A stretch of DNA of 64,000 nucleotides, taken from positions 7,914,784 through 7,978,783 of the forward strand of contig NC_049997.1 in NCBI RefSeq assembly GCF_000003815.2, in the 5' to 3' direction. Shown piece by piece: positions 42,231 to 55,139 of this stretch. Positions within the stretch are counted from its first letter, which is position 1, and each line of letters starts with the position of its first letter. The position numbers were made by a program, and so were the translations under genes. The notes below the pieces were generated by a model. The model was not told the DNA's origin, ran no database searches, and saw nothing but the letters and a program-made list of their open reading frames with translations. This DNA comes from Branchiostoma floridae (taxonomy: Eukaryota > Chordata > Leptocardii > Amphioxiformes > Branchiostomatidae).

Positions 42231-42482
42231 TAAAGTGGTATCTCACTGTACTTGGGGCACCGGTGCGGCACTGCGGGGTTCAAAAGATTACTCAACAAAT
42301 TTCAGACATAAAAAACGAATTTTCTTAAGTTTTGTACTTTATTGTCTTATAAGTCATACTTTTACGTATACTGATTTCGTACATAAAAGTCGGCGAAAAT
42401 AACACAACAGTGCCACAGTCCCGAACGAACCCCACAGTGCCACACCGGTGTCCCAAGTGCAGTGCAGTGAGATACCACCTTT
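42231..42482. mobile_element. MITE family E-like, with a 16-bp flanking direct repeat
   Basis: 'taaagtggtatctcactgta' and 'caccggtgcggcactgcggg' are mirrored by 'cccacagtgccacaccggtg' and 'gcagtgagataccacctt'. The phrase 'ccttgtctgacgggac' flanks both sides (42214-42229 and 42485-42500). Confidence 0.8.
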
Positions 42483-42747
42483 ACCCTTGTCTGACGGGAC
42501 GTACTGAGCGAAGGCCTTGCCACATTCCGTCGGAGACTTCTGTCGAGACGGGGCGCACGTGATTTATGGAGAAGGTCCGACGAACTTCGGAGTTCAAGCG
42601 ACTCTGCTATTTTTAAGAACATAGATCTCCTGCAAGATGCCTAAAATAACAATGTAAGATGACAGAGAAAGTATATATGTACAACCTTAGCCTCTCTTCG
42701 GATATACTTCCAAGTTAGACATTGACGTAGAAGCTGTAGAAATAAGG

Positions 42748-42969
42748 CCTCTTTCCACTACACGGCGACCGCGCCGCGCTCGCACTACGACCTAAACCGG
42801 ATGTGTTTAAACTCCAAATTTATGCAAAATGTCATAGTTTGACTGAAAAGACAGCAAACGCACAAATCATGAAAAGATTCGTTTTACCTGTACAACCCTT
42901 TGAGCGATCTGTCAAATTTGAGGTCGCAGAGAGAGCGCGGCGAGAGCGCCGTCATAGTGGAAAGTGGGT
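42748..42969. mobile_element. MITE family F
   Basis: 'cctctttccactacacggcg' then 'cgcgccgcgctcgc' is mirrored by 'gagagcgcggcgagagcgcc' then 'catagtggaaagtggg'. The centre is AT-rich. Confidence 0.75.
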
Positions 42970-45900
42970 GTAACAGACACGGCGCTACCAGGGACTAACA
43001 CCGTACAGCTGATGTGGTCTCGAGGCTACAGGGTGCCAATGAGGCTACCGGGAAGATTCATATCAAGCATATGGCCTTGCCCTTGACCTAATGCCAGAGG
43101 TCGCACGAAAGATGTGTACAGCAATCTAACCGTCCAAAAAAGCAATGAAATGAGAACTAAATTTCTTCGATTACATATTTCACGCTACCGTAGTCTTTGT
43201 ATTATCCAGTAGTCATGACATTTTAACTACTTCAAGAACTGTGAGTGGCACAAAGTACATGTAAAGTTTGAAGGTCAACTACGTTAGGAAAACGCTATCT
43301 AGAGTTAGAAAAAATACTCCAGCTTACAAACCTTTGATTTTTTTGTATTTGTATTAATTTTGTAATTGACAAAGATGAGTTTTCTTGTATGCCAAACGAC
43401 AGACCATTGGAGAAAATATTGGTCTAGAACTGAGTTTAGTTATGGTATTCTGACGCTCATCAGTCAGAATATTCTTCCCTTAAATAATGGTATTGTACAT
43501 CTTTATACTACTATGGAGGGAAGTGGATGTATAATTTAGAACTTTAAAGTCGGCGTTGAATTCGTGACTCACTACACGTTTAAGCCATTTAAAAGCCATT
43601 TAACTGTGTTGACGATTCAATACCAACGTACAAGTTCTAAAGTACACCAATCAAAATGCCATTTTGTACTTTTAGGACAAAGGATGGAACGTATTTGCGG
43701 ATCAGAGGTGGAATTTGAACTCGTACTGTGTCTGTGACCGTGTGGGTTGCCTCAGTGATACGTGAGGTTACGTAGCAACGTCTGCTTCATTAATCATAAA
43801 TGTTTTATCATATAATGATAATGATAGCATTTCTACAACAAGTACAGCTAATGAGAACCAAGACCGTTTCGTGTAAGAATCTGTGGTACCTTTGATGATG
43901 GTCCGTTGATTTCCTGGATGTTGTTCGAATTTGAAATCGCAGGAATGTATTTATACCAAATATTCTAGTTATAAGCTCAGTCACATACATTTACGTTATG
44001 CATTTTTATGTCACATTTCAGCCAGGCTATGACAGAACTGACTAATCTACGAAAATTTACATGTATTCCGTCAAAAGACAATTTTCTACAGCCCATCCAC
44101 ATTTGCAATCGCCCCGAGAATATCTGCAACTCACTGTCGAAACATGTGGTACAATGTACAATGTAGGGTACAATTTAGCTAGCATACACCAGAAATAAAA
44201 ACGAGAACGCTTACCAGAACATGAAGACACAGTACATCTTGTTTTCGCCACTGTTGCAAATGTTAGCTCTCAGAGAAAAATGACTCGGATATGACTGGTT
44301 AGAACCTGTCCAATGCACTCTGGTGTCGGCTGTATTTGAATAACCTCCGTGCAAGGCATGGCGGGACGAACCATTTCTATGTCTGATGACGTATTTTCCA
44401 TTTGTTATTGTCGGAAGTACGGAAATGTTGTTAAGTTCATATTTGATCAAAGGATTTTTAAATTGCATTCTCTTCGATTTTTCCGATATATCGTTTTTTT
44501 CTGCCTGCAGGCACTATCCTACATGTATAATATTCTCCTTTCTTTCTTGTCATCCTCAAAACATGGTGCTTCTTTCAAGTAGCAAGTAGCTGAAAGCTTT
44601 GCTATGTTTCATGTTTTAACCACGTACGTCAGGGCACTCTACTCTTCTCGATACGATTGTTGTGTTCTTTTAGGTGCAGGTTTTGCACAGGAGGCAAAGG
44701 TATGAAGCTCACCAATGCACAGGGCCATTCGAAATCAATAAAACCAACGGAAATGTTATACATTTACAAGGATACCCTTTGCCTTCTTAAAGTAGGTGTG
44801 AACGAAGTTTACAAGGATGTCTACATAAGCAAGGACACATTCTTCTCACGAAGATGCCTACCCTTTAAGTTTATTATTGAAGGGAAATCAGTGTCCTTCC
44901 GTGAGGTGTTGGTATAGCATCACCTTTCCCTACAAAACTAACAGACGTAGGCAGCTTAGCGTATTGTCGAAAGGTAAGAGTTTTGTACCCCAAGTTCGGC
45001 ACGTAAACCCGTGAGATTTGCAGTCCTTTGCTGGGACAGTCGGTTCCTTTTTTGGCAATAGCCACGCTTCAAACGAGAGAAAGGCCATGGCACACGTCGC
45101 AATAGGTGGCACAAAAATGGTCTTTAAACGTACTTAAACCATGCTTAACGTTGACGTCTTTCCCTTCTCTACGGATCTATCCACCACATGTCCCATCCGA
45201 TATGACAGTTTATTGTTTAGCCGATATATACATACACACAAACAGGCTATTGTGTTGAAAAAAAATTAACCTTAGCGTGGGCTGACTCCTGGCCAATTTC
45301 CCGATTTTTAAGCCTAATTCTACGATCGCCGTACCTCCGCAGAAAGGCCTGGCGAAGGCTATCTACCCCCCTCGTATCTAGCAAAATGAAACACCCCGCG
45401 TGCACTATCTCCAGTTCAACAACTCCGGGGGGTGTCAGGGTCACGTGCACCCCCGGGAAGACAAATACGCCGTTACGTGCTTGAGAGCAGGGTATTTAAG
45501 AGTTTAACATTGATACTTACTAATTACCGGTAATTCTGTATGTTAGAGTGGCAACTGTTCAGGTTTGATAAGTAATGGTAGTAGTGATATGTGTGTAATT
45601 GTTTCTGGAAAATGTCAACGTGACTTATACATACATACGCACAGTTGACGTATGACATCATTCTACATTCTTTGTTTTATATTGATATTGATTATGTACA
45701 TTTGCCATTATGTTTGTTTTTTGATAACCTGTCTGGGATCTATCGCAAAAACATTCTTTGCGCATTTCCCTTTGCTTTTCGTCACAACAACAACAAGCTT
45801 TATTGACACGACAAAACAGTGATATGTGCATTCTACATGTACTAAACATAGTATACAGTTGACTAATTGAACTATTTCCTATTGGCAAGAATACGTGGTT

Positions 45901-46220
45901 AACTTTCATTATCTTTAATGAACGTACGTCGACGGCATACATGTATCTGTGTTGTTTTACAGACATCCCGCGCACGTAGTTACAGGTGCAGGTCAAGTTC
46001 ATTGTGTCAAGTTCAATACCTTATCACACAAGCAAATTAATCCTATTTTGTCGGTACTAATTAGCAAAGATAACAAACATAAAGCTTGTTGTTCGAAAAA
46101 CTCAATGTGCAGTTTTTGTTATCAACAACACGTACGTGGTCATGGGGTTTTGACGAGAAGTGCATGGTAGATGATCGAATATGACGTCACATTCGATAAT
46201 ATTGGTTGGCTGATGCTGGA
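42970..46220. other. Intergenic, no supported gene
   Basis: The ORFs at 44657-44917 (plus) and 45247-45450 (minus) have no recognised domain. 'caacaagctttattgacac' at about 45790 resembles a retroelement tail, but nothing more is present. Confidence 0.3.
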
Positions 46221-46224
46221 GGAG

Positions 46225-46335
46225 TTATCCCCTCCGGAAAGGAGATTCATCTGACGAAAACCAGTGGATGCTAGTTGAAACGTCTGACCGTTTCCAAAAT
46301 CATATCCAGTTGCTTGAGTAACTGCTTTTTGGCGT
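46225..46335 (+). repeat. Probable retroelement 3' tail
   Basis: 'gacgaaaaccagtggatgct', 'gttgaaacgtctgacc' and 'catatccagttgcttgagta' form a pattern I know from 3' regions of Penelope-like or LINE elements. No reverse-transcriptase ORF is beside it. Confidence 0.35.
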
Positions 46336-47279
46336 TGAACCCCCAGGTTTACTCATCCAATATGGCGGACGCCATAAGACGACATATGACGTCACTGTCA
46401 CGTGGATGATAAAAACTTTATTGTTACACACATTGTTACACACATATTTAAAGTCTAGTCTTACCTATTGAATTGTTAATTATTTCATATATGATTGTTG
46501 GTAGGTCAAATATATCAGTCCTGTAGCATTCGTTGGACAAGATTTGTAATGTCAAATGTCGGTCATCAAATATACTTGACTATATATTTGCTCGTTTATC
46601 TATATATAAATTGACATTGTTACAAGGTAATGCAATGTTGAGCTAGAACTTTATCAATTTCTATCAAAGGTGACAGCATCAAAGCCTATTATGTCCTTAG
46701 AAACAAGATACCTTCAAAGATAAGATAGCGATATCTTCTCAAAGACAGCGGGGGTGATTTTTAAATGATGCAGCCTGAAAACAAATCGTATTTCCGCCTC
46801 CAGCTAAGCACGAGCTCGTGTAAGGAATTTACGGGATTGGAGAAGGTCAAGACAATGTGACCTTGACCGCGTGATGTCAATTAGCGATCAAAACGTTCTA
46901 ATCAAGACAAAGCGGTAAGTTAGCCACGTGGGGGCTCTAACCGCCTTTTTCACTCTGTAGATATTAACCTTGTCAAAGTAGCTGGATTATTCCTGTTTCC
47001 GCCTGAAGCTACCAGCCAAATTGTCTTCATCAGATGCAGGTGTTGTAAAATCACTTCCATCCATGCAGAGAGCCGGGTTAGTGATTTAGTGTGCCAACAA
47101 CGGATAGTGATCGTCTCGTGTGTGTTGGGTTGCATTTCAGACCTCATGTATTGCCCGGTTTGGTTTGGTTTGATTCGGATCTCCGTTAATCAGTGACTGA
47201 TATGTCACTATTCTTCTTGGAGTCCGGGTGAATCAGAATGATGTAATCACATTGTGGCTGATACGAGACGGAGGTTCAC

Positions 47280-47580
47280 TAGGCCTACATCCTGGTGATA
47301 TTTAATCACCAACTCCAGACAGAAGGATTTGCACCATCGCCCCACTACTTTTAGAAAGGTGTGGTGGGTTCTCTAACGTGCCTGGGGTATGGCTCTCCAC
47401 AGACACGGGACCTCCATTTAACGTTCTATCCGAGGGACATCCCTAGCCGAAGCTAGGTACTCATTTTCACCTGATTGAAGTGTCTTTCCCAAGGGCACAA
47501 GACGGGTGACACAGCAGGAGTCGAACCTGGGACCTGAGCCAAACACGTTGCCGATTACGCAACACGATATCACAGATATC
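47280..47580. repeat. Dispersed repeat with 'gtcgaacctgggacct' phrase
   Basis: 'ccctagccgaagctaggtac', 'gattgaagtgtctttcccaa', 'gacacagcaggagtcgaacc'. Similar in layout to 35225-35470. The B-box-like phrase is not part of a tRNA fold. Confidence 0.5.
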
Positions 47581-47794
47581 GTACGATCGTCGTACAGATT
47601 TATGTTGTTTACGCTGCCCCATAGGTAGCGTGTAACACGTTTGGACATGTTTCAGACTTGGGGGAACCAAGGAACATCTATCTTTTGTTCAAATGTCACC
47701 TGAGAGCTGAGTCAGCTCGTGAATTAGTGAAGACTTTAGTGTAGTGCCGAAGATAATTTCATCAGTTGGTAGATCATAGGACATAGGAGTTTTT

Positions 47795-47900
47795 TTTTTA
47801 CACAACCAGTTTTTCTCACCTGCTGACGTTTCAATGTATGTCAGACATCTTCCTCAGAGCTTCCAACTGGAGTTCTGCTTCTTGCCTCTATATGTAGCCG
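47795..47900 (-). repeat. Probable retroelement 3' tail, reverse orientation
   Basis: 'cacctgctgacgtttcaatg' and 'agacatcttcctcagagc' give on the minus strand 'gaggaagatgtctgaca' and 'attgaaacgtcagc', comparable with 46225-46335. Confidence 0.35.
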
Positions 47901-48257
47901 ACTTAAGTGTAGTGTTTTTATTTGATCTTCGTTCACAACAATTAAACGTGTAACCCTCTCTCTTGTTCTCTCTTCAACATAAAGATCAAACAAATCTATC
48001 TCATTTATCTGACGACGTTTGAAGACATTGCTTTCTTAAATGGGCTAATCAAATTGTACTTACTACCAATGTGTGCAGGAAAGGTATACTTTCTGGTTAG
48101 GGTTACGATCTTTGCCGACCTCGACTACACTTCAGTGGTGACCCCAACACGGTTTGGTATTCGAGGTCAACATAAGGGTGGCGGGGCGTGTTAAACTGTT
48201 ATGGAGAGGCTACTACTCGTATATATTAACTATAGAAAAGACAAGATGATCAGTGGG

Positions 48258-48590
48258 GGTCCCTCTTCCCTCCCTCCTTCCTTCCTCCCTCTCCCTTTCT
48301 CCCTCTCTCTGTGTGTCTCTTTCTCTTGTCTCATTCCCTCTCTCTCTTTCTCTCTCCCTGTCTCTCTTCTTTGCGCCATTTTCTTTTTTCCCTCTCTCTC
48401 TTTCTTAATCTTCTCACCTATCAGTAGCTTTCTCTACTCTATCTTTCTTCCTTTCTTTCTCTTGCTGCCGGTCCGAGTTCCTCTTTCCCTCCATCTCACT
48501 GTCCCTCACTCCTTCTTTCTCTCTCTCCTTCGCTCCTTCACAGTCTCTCTCTTTCTCCTCACTTCCTCTGTCTTTCCCTGTCTTACCAAT
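48258..48590. repeat. Pyrimidine-rich low-complexity tract (TC)n
   Basis: About 330 bases of nearly pure C/T on the plus strand, broken by short G/A runs. The Ser/Leu/Phe-rich ORF is an artefact. Confidence 0.9.
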
Positions 48591-49059
48591 GATATATGAT
48601 GTCGTCTTATAAATGACCCCTTTGAATAAACTCTTAAACAGCAATTTTTGGCAAATGTTCTTCAAAAATATACAACTACCGACGCCACGGTCTCACAGTC
48701 ACGTATTCCTAGCTTCTTTTTTTCTAAATCGTTTATACTCTTCTTGACGGCTATTGTGTTGTAGAAATGTAGGCATAGTCTCGTAAGTGACGCCTTAGGT
48801 CGCCAACGTATCCTCAACTGTTCAACGTACAACGGACATGTAGAGTGGCTGGCAAATAAAACTGCTAACCTATAGCTTAGTTATTAAAAGAAAGAAAAGG
48901 AATCACCAGAGAAAAAACGATATCTTCCTGGTTCTAATATTATCAGCTTTGCTGTGAATTCAATCATTCATATTTACGCTGAAGCAGTTAAGTTCTTTCC
49001 TAACAATCACTGAGTGGAATTCTTTGAAATTAAGTAATGTAGGCACATCCTCACAACAT

Positions 49060-49200
49060 TTGCAGCAAAATGTACAAATGTTAGGTATGGCAAGTCGCTA
49101 AGTGTAATATGACCAGCTGCTGCCGCGCCACGTGCCTACGAAGCTGGTGTGTTACGCTGAAGGGCGGTTATACCGGCTATATGGATACAGATACAGATAT
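49060..49200 (+). mobile_element. CR1-like LINE 3' tail, copy 2
   Basis: 'gaccagctgctgccgcgcca', 'cctacgaagctggtgtgtta', 'gggcggttataccggctata' and terminal 'gatacagatacagata'. Similarity to copy 3 reaches upstream to about 49060. Confidence 0.65.
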
Positions 49201-49484
49201 AGAATTACGATTAGCTAGACTATGTAGGCCAGGGTCCCTTAAACAACTCATACATTGTTCAAATCAGACGACAACAACCTCCCACCAACCATACAACAAT
49301 AAACATGACATGCACCGTATAACCTACGGTATGGCACGACATGCCTGTGACAGTTGTGTACATTCTCGTCACCTTTTGTGCGGAAAGAACAATATTTCTC
49401 AAGAGGATAGTCTTTCACTGTCATAGGGCACTGTTGTCACAAAACAGGTCTGTTCTGAATCGGTTATATCTTAGTTCACTTATC

Positions 49485-49648
49485 TAGCCTCCATAGCGGG
49501 CTCTCTGGGCATTTTTTCCTCCTTTTTTTAGGGAGTCACATTTTTGGTGGCCATGTCGTTTTGTACTTTTTTTGTGAGCTACCGGCTCTCCAGCAAAAGT
49601 GTATTATGTGCATGGGGAAAATGCCCAGAGAGGCTGCTATTGAGGCTA
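49485..49648. mobile_element. MITE family G (164 bp)
   Basis: 'tagcctccatagcgggctct' then 'ctgggcatttt' is mirrored by 'aaaatgcccagagaggctgc' then 'tattgaggcta'. Imperfect arms of about 31 bases. Confidence 0.75.
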
Positions 49649-50216
49649 AGTCTTATCTTATCTTCTTTTTACTTCTAATGTCTACGCTTTATTTTCCTCA
49701 GAGGCTACAACCGGATTTCGTTCGAACTTCGAAGATTTAACAAATCGCCTAAGGAATGTCAAAGAGCGAACTTCCTTATGTTGTGAGTGTTTTGCTGTCA
49801 TTAATATCAACCTTTTATGCATGCATTTGGCATCATGACCTGTAATAAAATCAATCACACAAACACAGTTTTACTCGCTGTACGGTCGATCAGTGCTCGC
49901 TGTCTGGTGCCTGTTTGTGCATGACGGCAAATTATCTACTTTGTTTATGCCTTAGTGAATGAAGATTGATGAGCTTCGTTCTGTCACGCTTAACATAGAC
50001 TTGTGGAGAAGCCTGACAGTGTGTCACCCCACTCAGGATGAACTGAACTTCAGTAGCCAAATTGTATACGATTCTTTATTATGTGTTTTATGGAGTACAG
50101 ACACTGAAAATTTAGATAGAAATACAAAAATCAACGTTACGAATCTTCAACCAAAAATTGGAACTAAAAACATTGGCCTACACGTTAACTCTTGGGTCAT
50201 TTTCCGCTTTCAAGTT

Positions 50217-50665
50217 CTGACGTTTTTGCTCTACTTTCCATAACTCGTTACATGCTCGAACTTGAAGAGGTGAAGTTCAACTTACCTGTAACAGTGGTGG
50301 ATTCTGGAGGAAGAAGAGCGCGTTCGGTCGTCTGTACTACGGTGCGGCAACTACTTAGTATATTCAACAGTCTCTCACAACCTCCTGCTCAGAAAAGTCT
50401 TGTAATTTGTATCCGCAGACAGAGCACAACGTTCTGAGGCAATCTGCACTACCTTCTCCTGTAGGATTCCTAGGGTCACGTTTGATAAAAACTTTCTGAC
50501 GATTTTGTCTCCTCATTTACATACTTTAACTTGAAAAGGTGAAGTTCAACGTACCTGTAACAACAGTCTGACACAACCTCCCGCTCGGAACAGTCTTGTA
50601 TCCACAGAAGACAGGGCAGAACGTTCTGAGGCAGTCTGCACTACTTACTCCTGTAGGATTCCTAC
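50217..50665 (+). repeat. Imperfect direct duplication, about 269 bp apart
   Basis: 'ggtgaagttcaac', 'tacctgtaac', 'cacaacctcc', 'agaacgttctgaggcagtct' (or 'acaacgttctgaggcaatct') and 'ctcctgtaggattccta' occur in the same order in both units (from 50261 and 50530). The second unit is shorter by an internal deletion. Confidence 0.85.
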
Positions 50666-51486
50666 CCGTAATCCCTAGCTGCAGGGCATCTACAGAAGCC
50701 AACAGCCGGGCTGATTTGTACCATTCATCACGATACTTTCAGATTCACTAAATCCTTGAAAATAGTCGTCTGTCTTTGTTGTCAATCAAATATATCTCTG
50801 TTTTTCACAGTGTCGTCTCACAACTACACATTCGTTATGATGTGTGAATGCATTATCCATATGGAGAAACCCAACAGGTTTTCTCTGACAGAAAGTGATT
50901 GACGTTAAAAACAGACGACAGTTTGGGGGCGAATTTTTGGCGCGAACTCTTGCGTGGAGATAGTCCCATTAGAAGTGGTTAGGTTTGATAGGCAACAGCA
51001 ACCACACGGTGTATCTCTGACCGGACCGTCCTGAATGACACACTGGGCACTGTGGGACCCTTGGACCGTCCGTTGAACATCTGAAGGTGGTAGAAACGTT
51101 TCATTACCTAAACTCAAAAACACGGAAGCCAAGAAGCCACGGAATATCAAAGCTTTCGCTGTATACGCTTCTGTGATAATCTCTGTAACTGTACAAAATT
51201 AGCAGATGTTCAGTTGTCCTTTTGGAGGGTAAACCATTCCCATAGATGTAAAACGGACTGTCCCCTGAATATGGCGCCAGAAGACCGAAAAAGGACAGGT
51301 TGTGATATTCCCAAATTGGCAGTCAATCAGCCCCTCTCGTGAACTGGGCGGGAGGTGGGTTCATTGGCGTTATCTGAAATCCTTTAATTACATGATCCCG
51401 CCAATAGAGATGCGGCAGGCGGTTCTGAAGATAAAGCCGTGCATCTGGACATGACATGATACATCCCCAAGCAGATGTAGTGCGCG
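50666..51486. other. Intergenic, no supported gene
   Basis: Nothing recognised. Confidence 0.3.
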
Positions 51487-51597
51487 GCTAGCCTTGATCC
51501 CATTCGATTACACCGGGGACTCCTTACACTCGTTACCCTAAAAAAGGAGCGAGTGTAAGGACCCCCGGTAGAAATCGGATGGTACCCAGGCTAGTAC
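51487..51597. mobile_element. Short foldback element (family H)
   Basis: 'ggggactccttacactcg' is mirrored by 'cgagtgtaaggacccccgg' across a short loop. Outer arms 'tagccttgatcccattcgat' and 'atcggatggtacccaggcta' also pair. Confidence 0.75.
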
Positions 51598-53502
51598 GCG
51601 GCTCAGTGTTTTACGCTTGTTTCTCGCAACCTCCTTGTTTCTAGTGAAGCATTTTCTGCTTCTTTCAAGTGGTAAACGGTTTTTGCGACGCCCCCAGAGA
51701 GCGAGCCTAATATCGCAGTATATGTCCAGTTGCAAGAATTTCAGTAATTGAACAAGCATTTATCTGGAATAGGCGTGGTTTTTATTTTCCAACCTTCTTT
51801 GCCTCCCTCCAAGAAAACAGGAAATAGGTAGAAAAGAAAAACACGCGTAAAACATCTAGCAGCACCGGACATCTAGATGAAGCCAGCCTGCTGGGTGCTG
51901 CCTTCCCGTCTTCTTCCTCAGTTTTCTTTCCCTGGCTGGATAAAACAGTTTGACATATTGCTTTAACTCTTGGAGAACGACCAAAATATTTGATTCAAAA
52001 CAAACCACCTTGTGTCTCAAACACTACTGCTATAACTATCAGCTTATTAACTTTAACATTACGATAAAATTAGGACCGCAATCATATTTCTTAAGCAGAA
52101 GCATGTGCACATAGCATATGCGGTGCATATAGCCTAGTATCCAAACCTATTATAGCTACCAAATCTCTTTTGCCCTCTTTGGCTAACGTTGCATCAAAAT
52201 AACGGCTGTAGCATACTATCTATATCTATAAACCTATATATGGGATATTAACCTTATATACTCGAACACGACATTGGGCTATGGTGATTACGTGACCGAG
52301 CACCGGATTTGGCTACATGCGGCTAAACCATTAAAACCGACAGATGTTTGCAGTAAATTCTCTCCCATTGAAGCGGAAGAAGAGCACGCTGTACTTAATT
52401 CTCTTCTGGTGTGTGAGAAAAGATCGATGCTTCTATCGCTGAAGTGACGTTAGTGTAGAATTGTTGATTTTTTTTGTTTTCGGTATCCCGGGGTGAACAT
52501 TGAAGCGATTTATCATTATAGAAACACCAGCTGAGACGAATCATACAATTACAGGGTAATGATGATGGAGCATCTCACTGGTCTCTAACCGCAGTTTTGT
52601 GCACAGCACGCTCTTCGACTTGCCTCAGGGTCTAAATTAAAAAAGGGAGCTAACTTTACAAAACAGTGTCTGGGGTGAGTTTCAAGGTAAGTTTAGATTG
52701 CTGTATTATGTAAAATCGTATGGCCTCGCAACAAAATCTCGCGATGAAGTCCGAGGTTTTCTCCGAAATACTTAATATTGAATGACGTATCATAATAAGG
52801 AAATCTAGCCCACACAACTGGACGATTATAACAGTGTGTACCAAGGTGTCACAATCTTGAAATTAAGTAGAATCATATTAACTACTACAAGTATGTATCT
52901 TGCATATAATGATGTCCGTCCATCGGATGTCGATGAAGATCTTGACTTCGGAATCTTCGGAAATTTAAATATAAAGAAAACAGAAAAACAAAAAAAAGAT
53001 TGTCATGTTGAAAAAACGTGGATCTGTAAAGACTGGTGGCCTTGTCACTGTTCAAAACTAACCAACAGTAGTTTGCCCTTGAAACACCTTTCCTCATCGC
53101 GGTCTAGTTAGCCTCTAACAGTTACGTCTTATGCGGTTTTCACGGGCTTAGTGTCACCACAGAGACGTGTGAAAGAAAACGGAACACTGCCGATGTTGTA
53201 AGGAGGAAAAATGTCGCGGGCTAAACCTCAAGAAAGGCCTCACATGCCTTTCTCTCTGCATCGCTTGTTTTGAAAGCGGTCTTGCGAGCCTTGCACTAAA
53301 ACCTTCACACTTAGATCTTCTGTACACTTTAGTTACACAACGCAAATCCGGGGATTTAGTTCGCCGACACTATCTGTTAATGGCCTGCGTCTGGAAGCAG
53401 GTCGAGGGCACAGAGTTCGTTTCAAAAGATACGGGAGGATCAAAAGTCCATCAGTGAAGATCGCGGGGTTTGGGAAGGGTAGGAGCGATGGCAAAGAGCC
53501 AG
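51598..53502. other. Intergenic, no supported gene
   Basis: Nothing recognised. The small ORFs on both strands at 52.8-53.1 kb overlap and lack domains. Confidence 0.3.
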
Positions 53503-53912
53503 GATACGTACGTGTGACTTTGAAACTACAATAATGTTGGATTTGGGGGACTAGGATCTGTTGAGGTGCCGAGAGATTTGGTGGTTTCTTTTACTCTCCA
53601 AGCAGAGGTTAGGCTCCGACTGTTTTTTATAACTTTTTTTAGTCGTTTTTATCGGTCTTTTTATTTTGTATTGTATCTTTTATTGTCAAAACCTAACTTT
53701 GACAATACAAGATACAATACAAAATAGAAAGCCCGATAAAAACGAATAAAAAAATGTTTAAAAAAAAACCTCTGCCTGGAGAGTAGGTTCCAACACGATT
53801 CAAAGTTAAGTGGCACCAAGATGCGTACGTGTGGTTCTGAAGCTACAAGAATGTTGGTTTGGGGGACCAGGATCTGTTGAAGTACCGAGACATTTGCTGT
53901 TTTTTTCTTTCA
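53503..53912. repeat. Direct repeats of about 95 bp flanking a long AT-rich hairpin
   Basis: 'gggggactaggatctgttga' (left) and 'gggggaccaggatctgttga' (right) anchor the direct repeats at 53503-53598 and 53820-53912. Between them 'ttttgtattgtatctttta' pairs with 'acaagatacaatacaaaat', and the outer 'ctccaagcagaggtt' pairs with 'aacctctgcctggag'. Confidence 0.8.
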
Positions 53913-54439
53913 TATTAATTCTCACATGATTCAACGCGTACGTTAAGTGGACCTAGCGTGAAACCTACCACCATTGTTTTAAGGGGTATGCTTGCCCTAC
54001 AATGTTTCCCCCACGTAAAAAATCAAAACTGTATGTTTCAATAAAACAAAGATGTTCTTTCTGGTTACCCTATAAAGTGTCTTTTATATTGCTCTTTTTA
54101 GTCACAATCTTTGCACTGACTTTTCTTCTGTTCTTACTGAAAAACATGTATACAGGGAGGTTGACTAATCTGAGGTTTTTAACCTCCTTGATGTATAGAA
54201 ACATATCCATGCCTCTTTCTAATGGTTGCCCTTGATTCAGGACACCCAAGGTTATCTGAGTTGAGTGTCGGTTAGAAGAAAGGAAAAGATGAAGAGTCGC
54301 ACCTGTCTGTGTATGTGCCCGTAGCAAACCGTGCTTTGCCAAGGTCCCTAGATCTGATCTACAAGATATATCTTACACCTTAGGTGGTGAGAGACGGGTT
54401 GTTCTGAAGGAATGTATGGATGAATGAGACGCGGTGACC

Positions 54440-54700
54440 TTAAATGAATGAATGTATGAAGGAAGGAATGGGTGAATGAATGAATGAATGAATGAATGAA
54501 TGAATGAATGAATGAATGATTTTAGGTAAAAATCGATGGATGGATGGAGGAATGAATGAATGAGACGTGATGATCCTGAATGAATGAATGAATGGATGGA
54601 TGAACAGATAAATGAACGAATGAAATAAATGAATGAATGAATGAATGAAATGAAATGAAATGATGAACGAACGAATTAATGAATGGATGGATGAATGACT
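54440..54700. repeat. (GAAT)n / (GGAT)n tetranucleotide array
   Basis: Imperfect GAATGAAT and GGATGGAT tracts. The Ser/Ile/His/Phe ORF on the minus strand is an artefact. Confidence 0.9.
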
Positions 54701-55139
54701 AGAAGTGCCCTCCATACACCATACTAGTACTCGCGTGTTTGACAATGATGACAGTTGACGTGTTGTAGCAAATTTCATTAACCCAGATTTACAATAAGCC
54801 CGGGAACCCGCAACATTAGATGGTTCATATTAGCCTCCAATATACGGTCTGCGATTCACAATTAATCTATCCGTCTTATGTAATCAGCCGATGCCTTCCA
54901 TTGAGAGAAAGGTCCAGTTGCAGCTGGTACACATATAAGTTGGGTCTGTCATGTTCGGGCGCTGTTTCATTGAAAGTAATGGGTTGTGATTGGCAAACAT
55001 GATATTAAATGATATGCCAGGAAATGGAACATGGCGAGCATGAATTCCTCCTACCTCATAAAGTCCTAATATGTATATCTTGCCAACTTGTCAACGAAAA
55101 CAAGATAACAAATGTCTGAAATACAGTAAGCGGTCCATC

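Noticed and set aside
44657-44917. 86-codon plus ORF as a gene
   Set aside because: No recognised domain or conserved feature.
54440-54778. Ser/His/Phe-rich minus ORF
   Set aside because: Translation of the GAAT tetranucleotide array.
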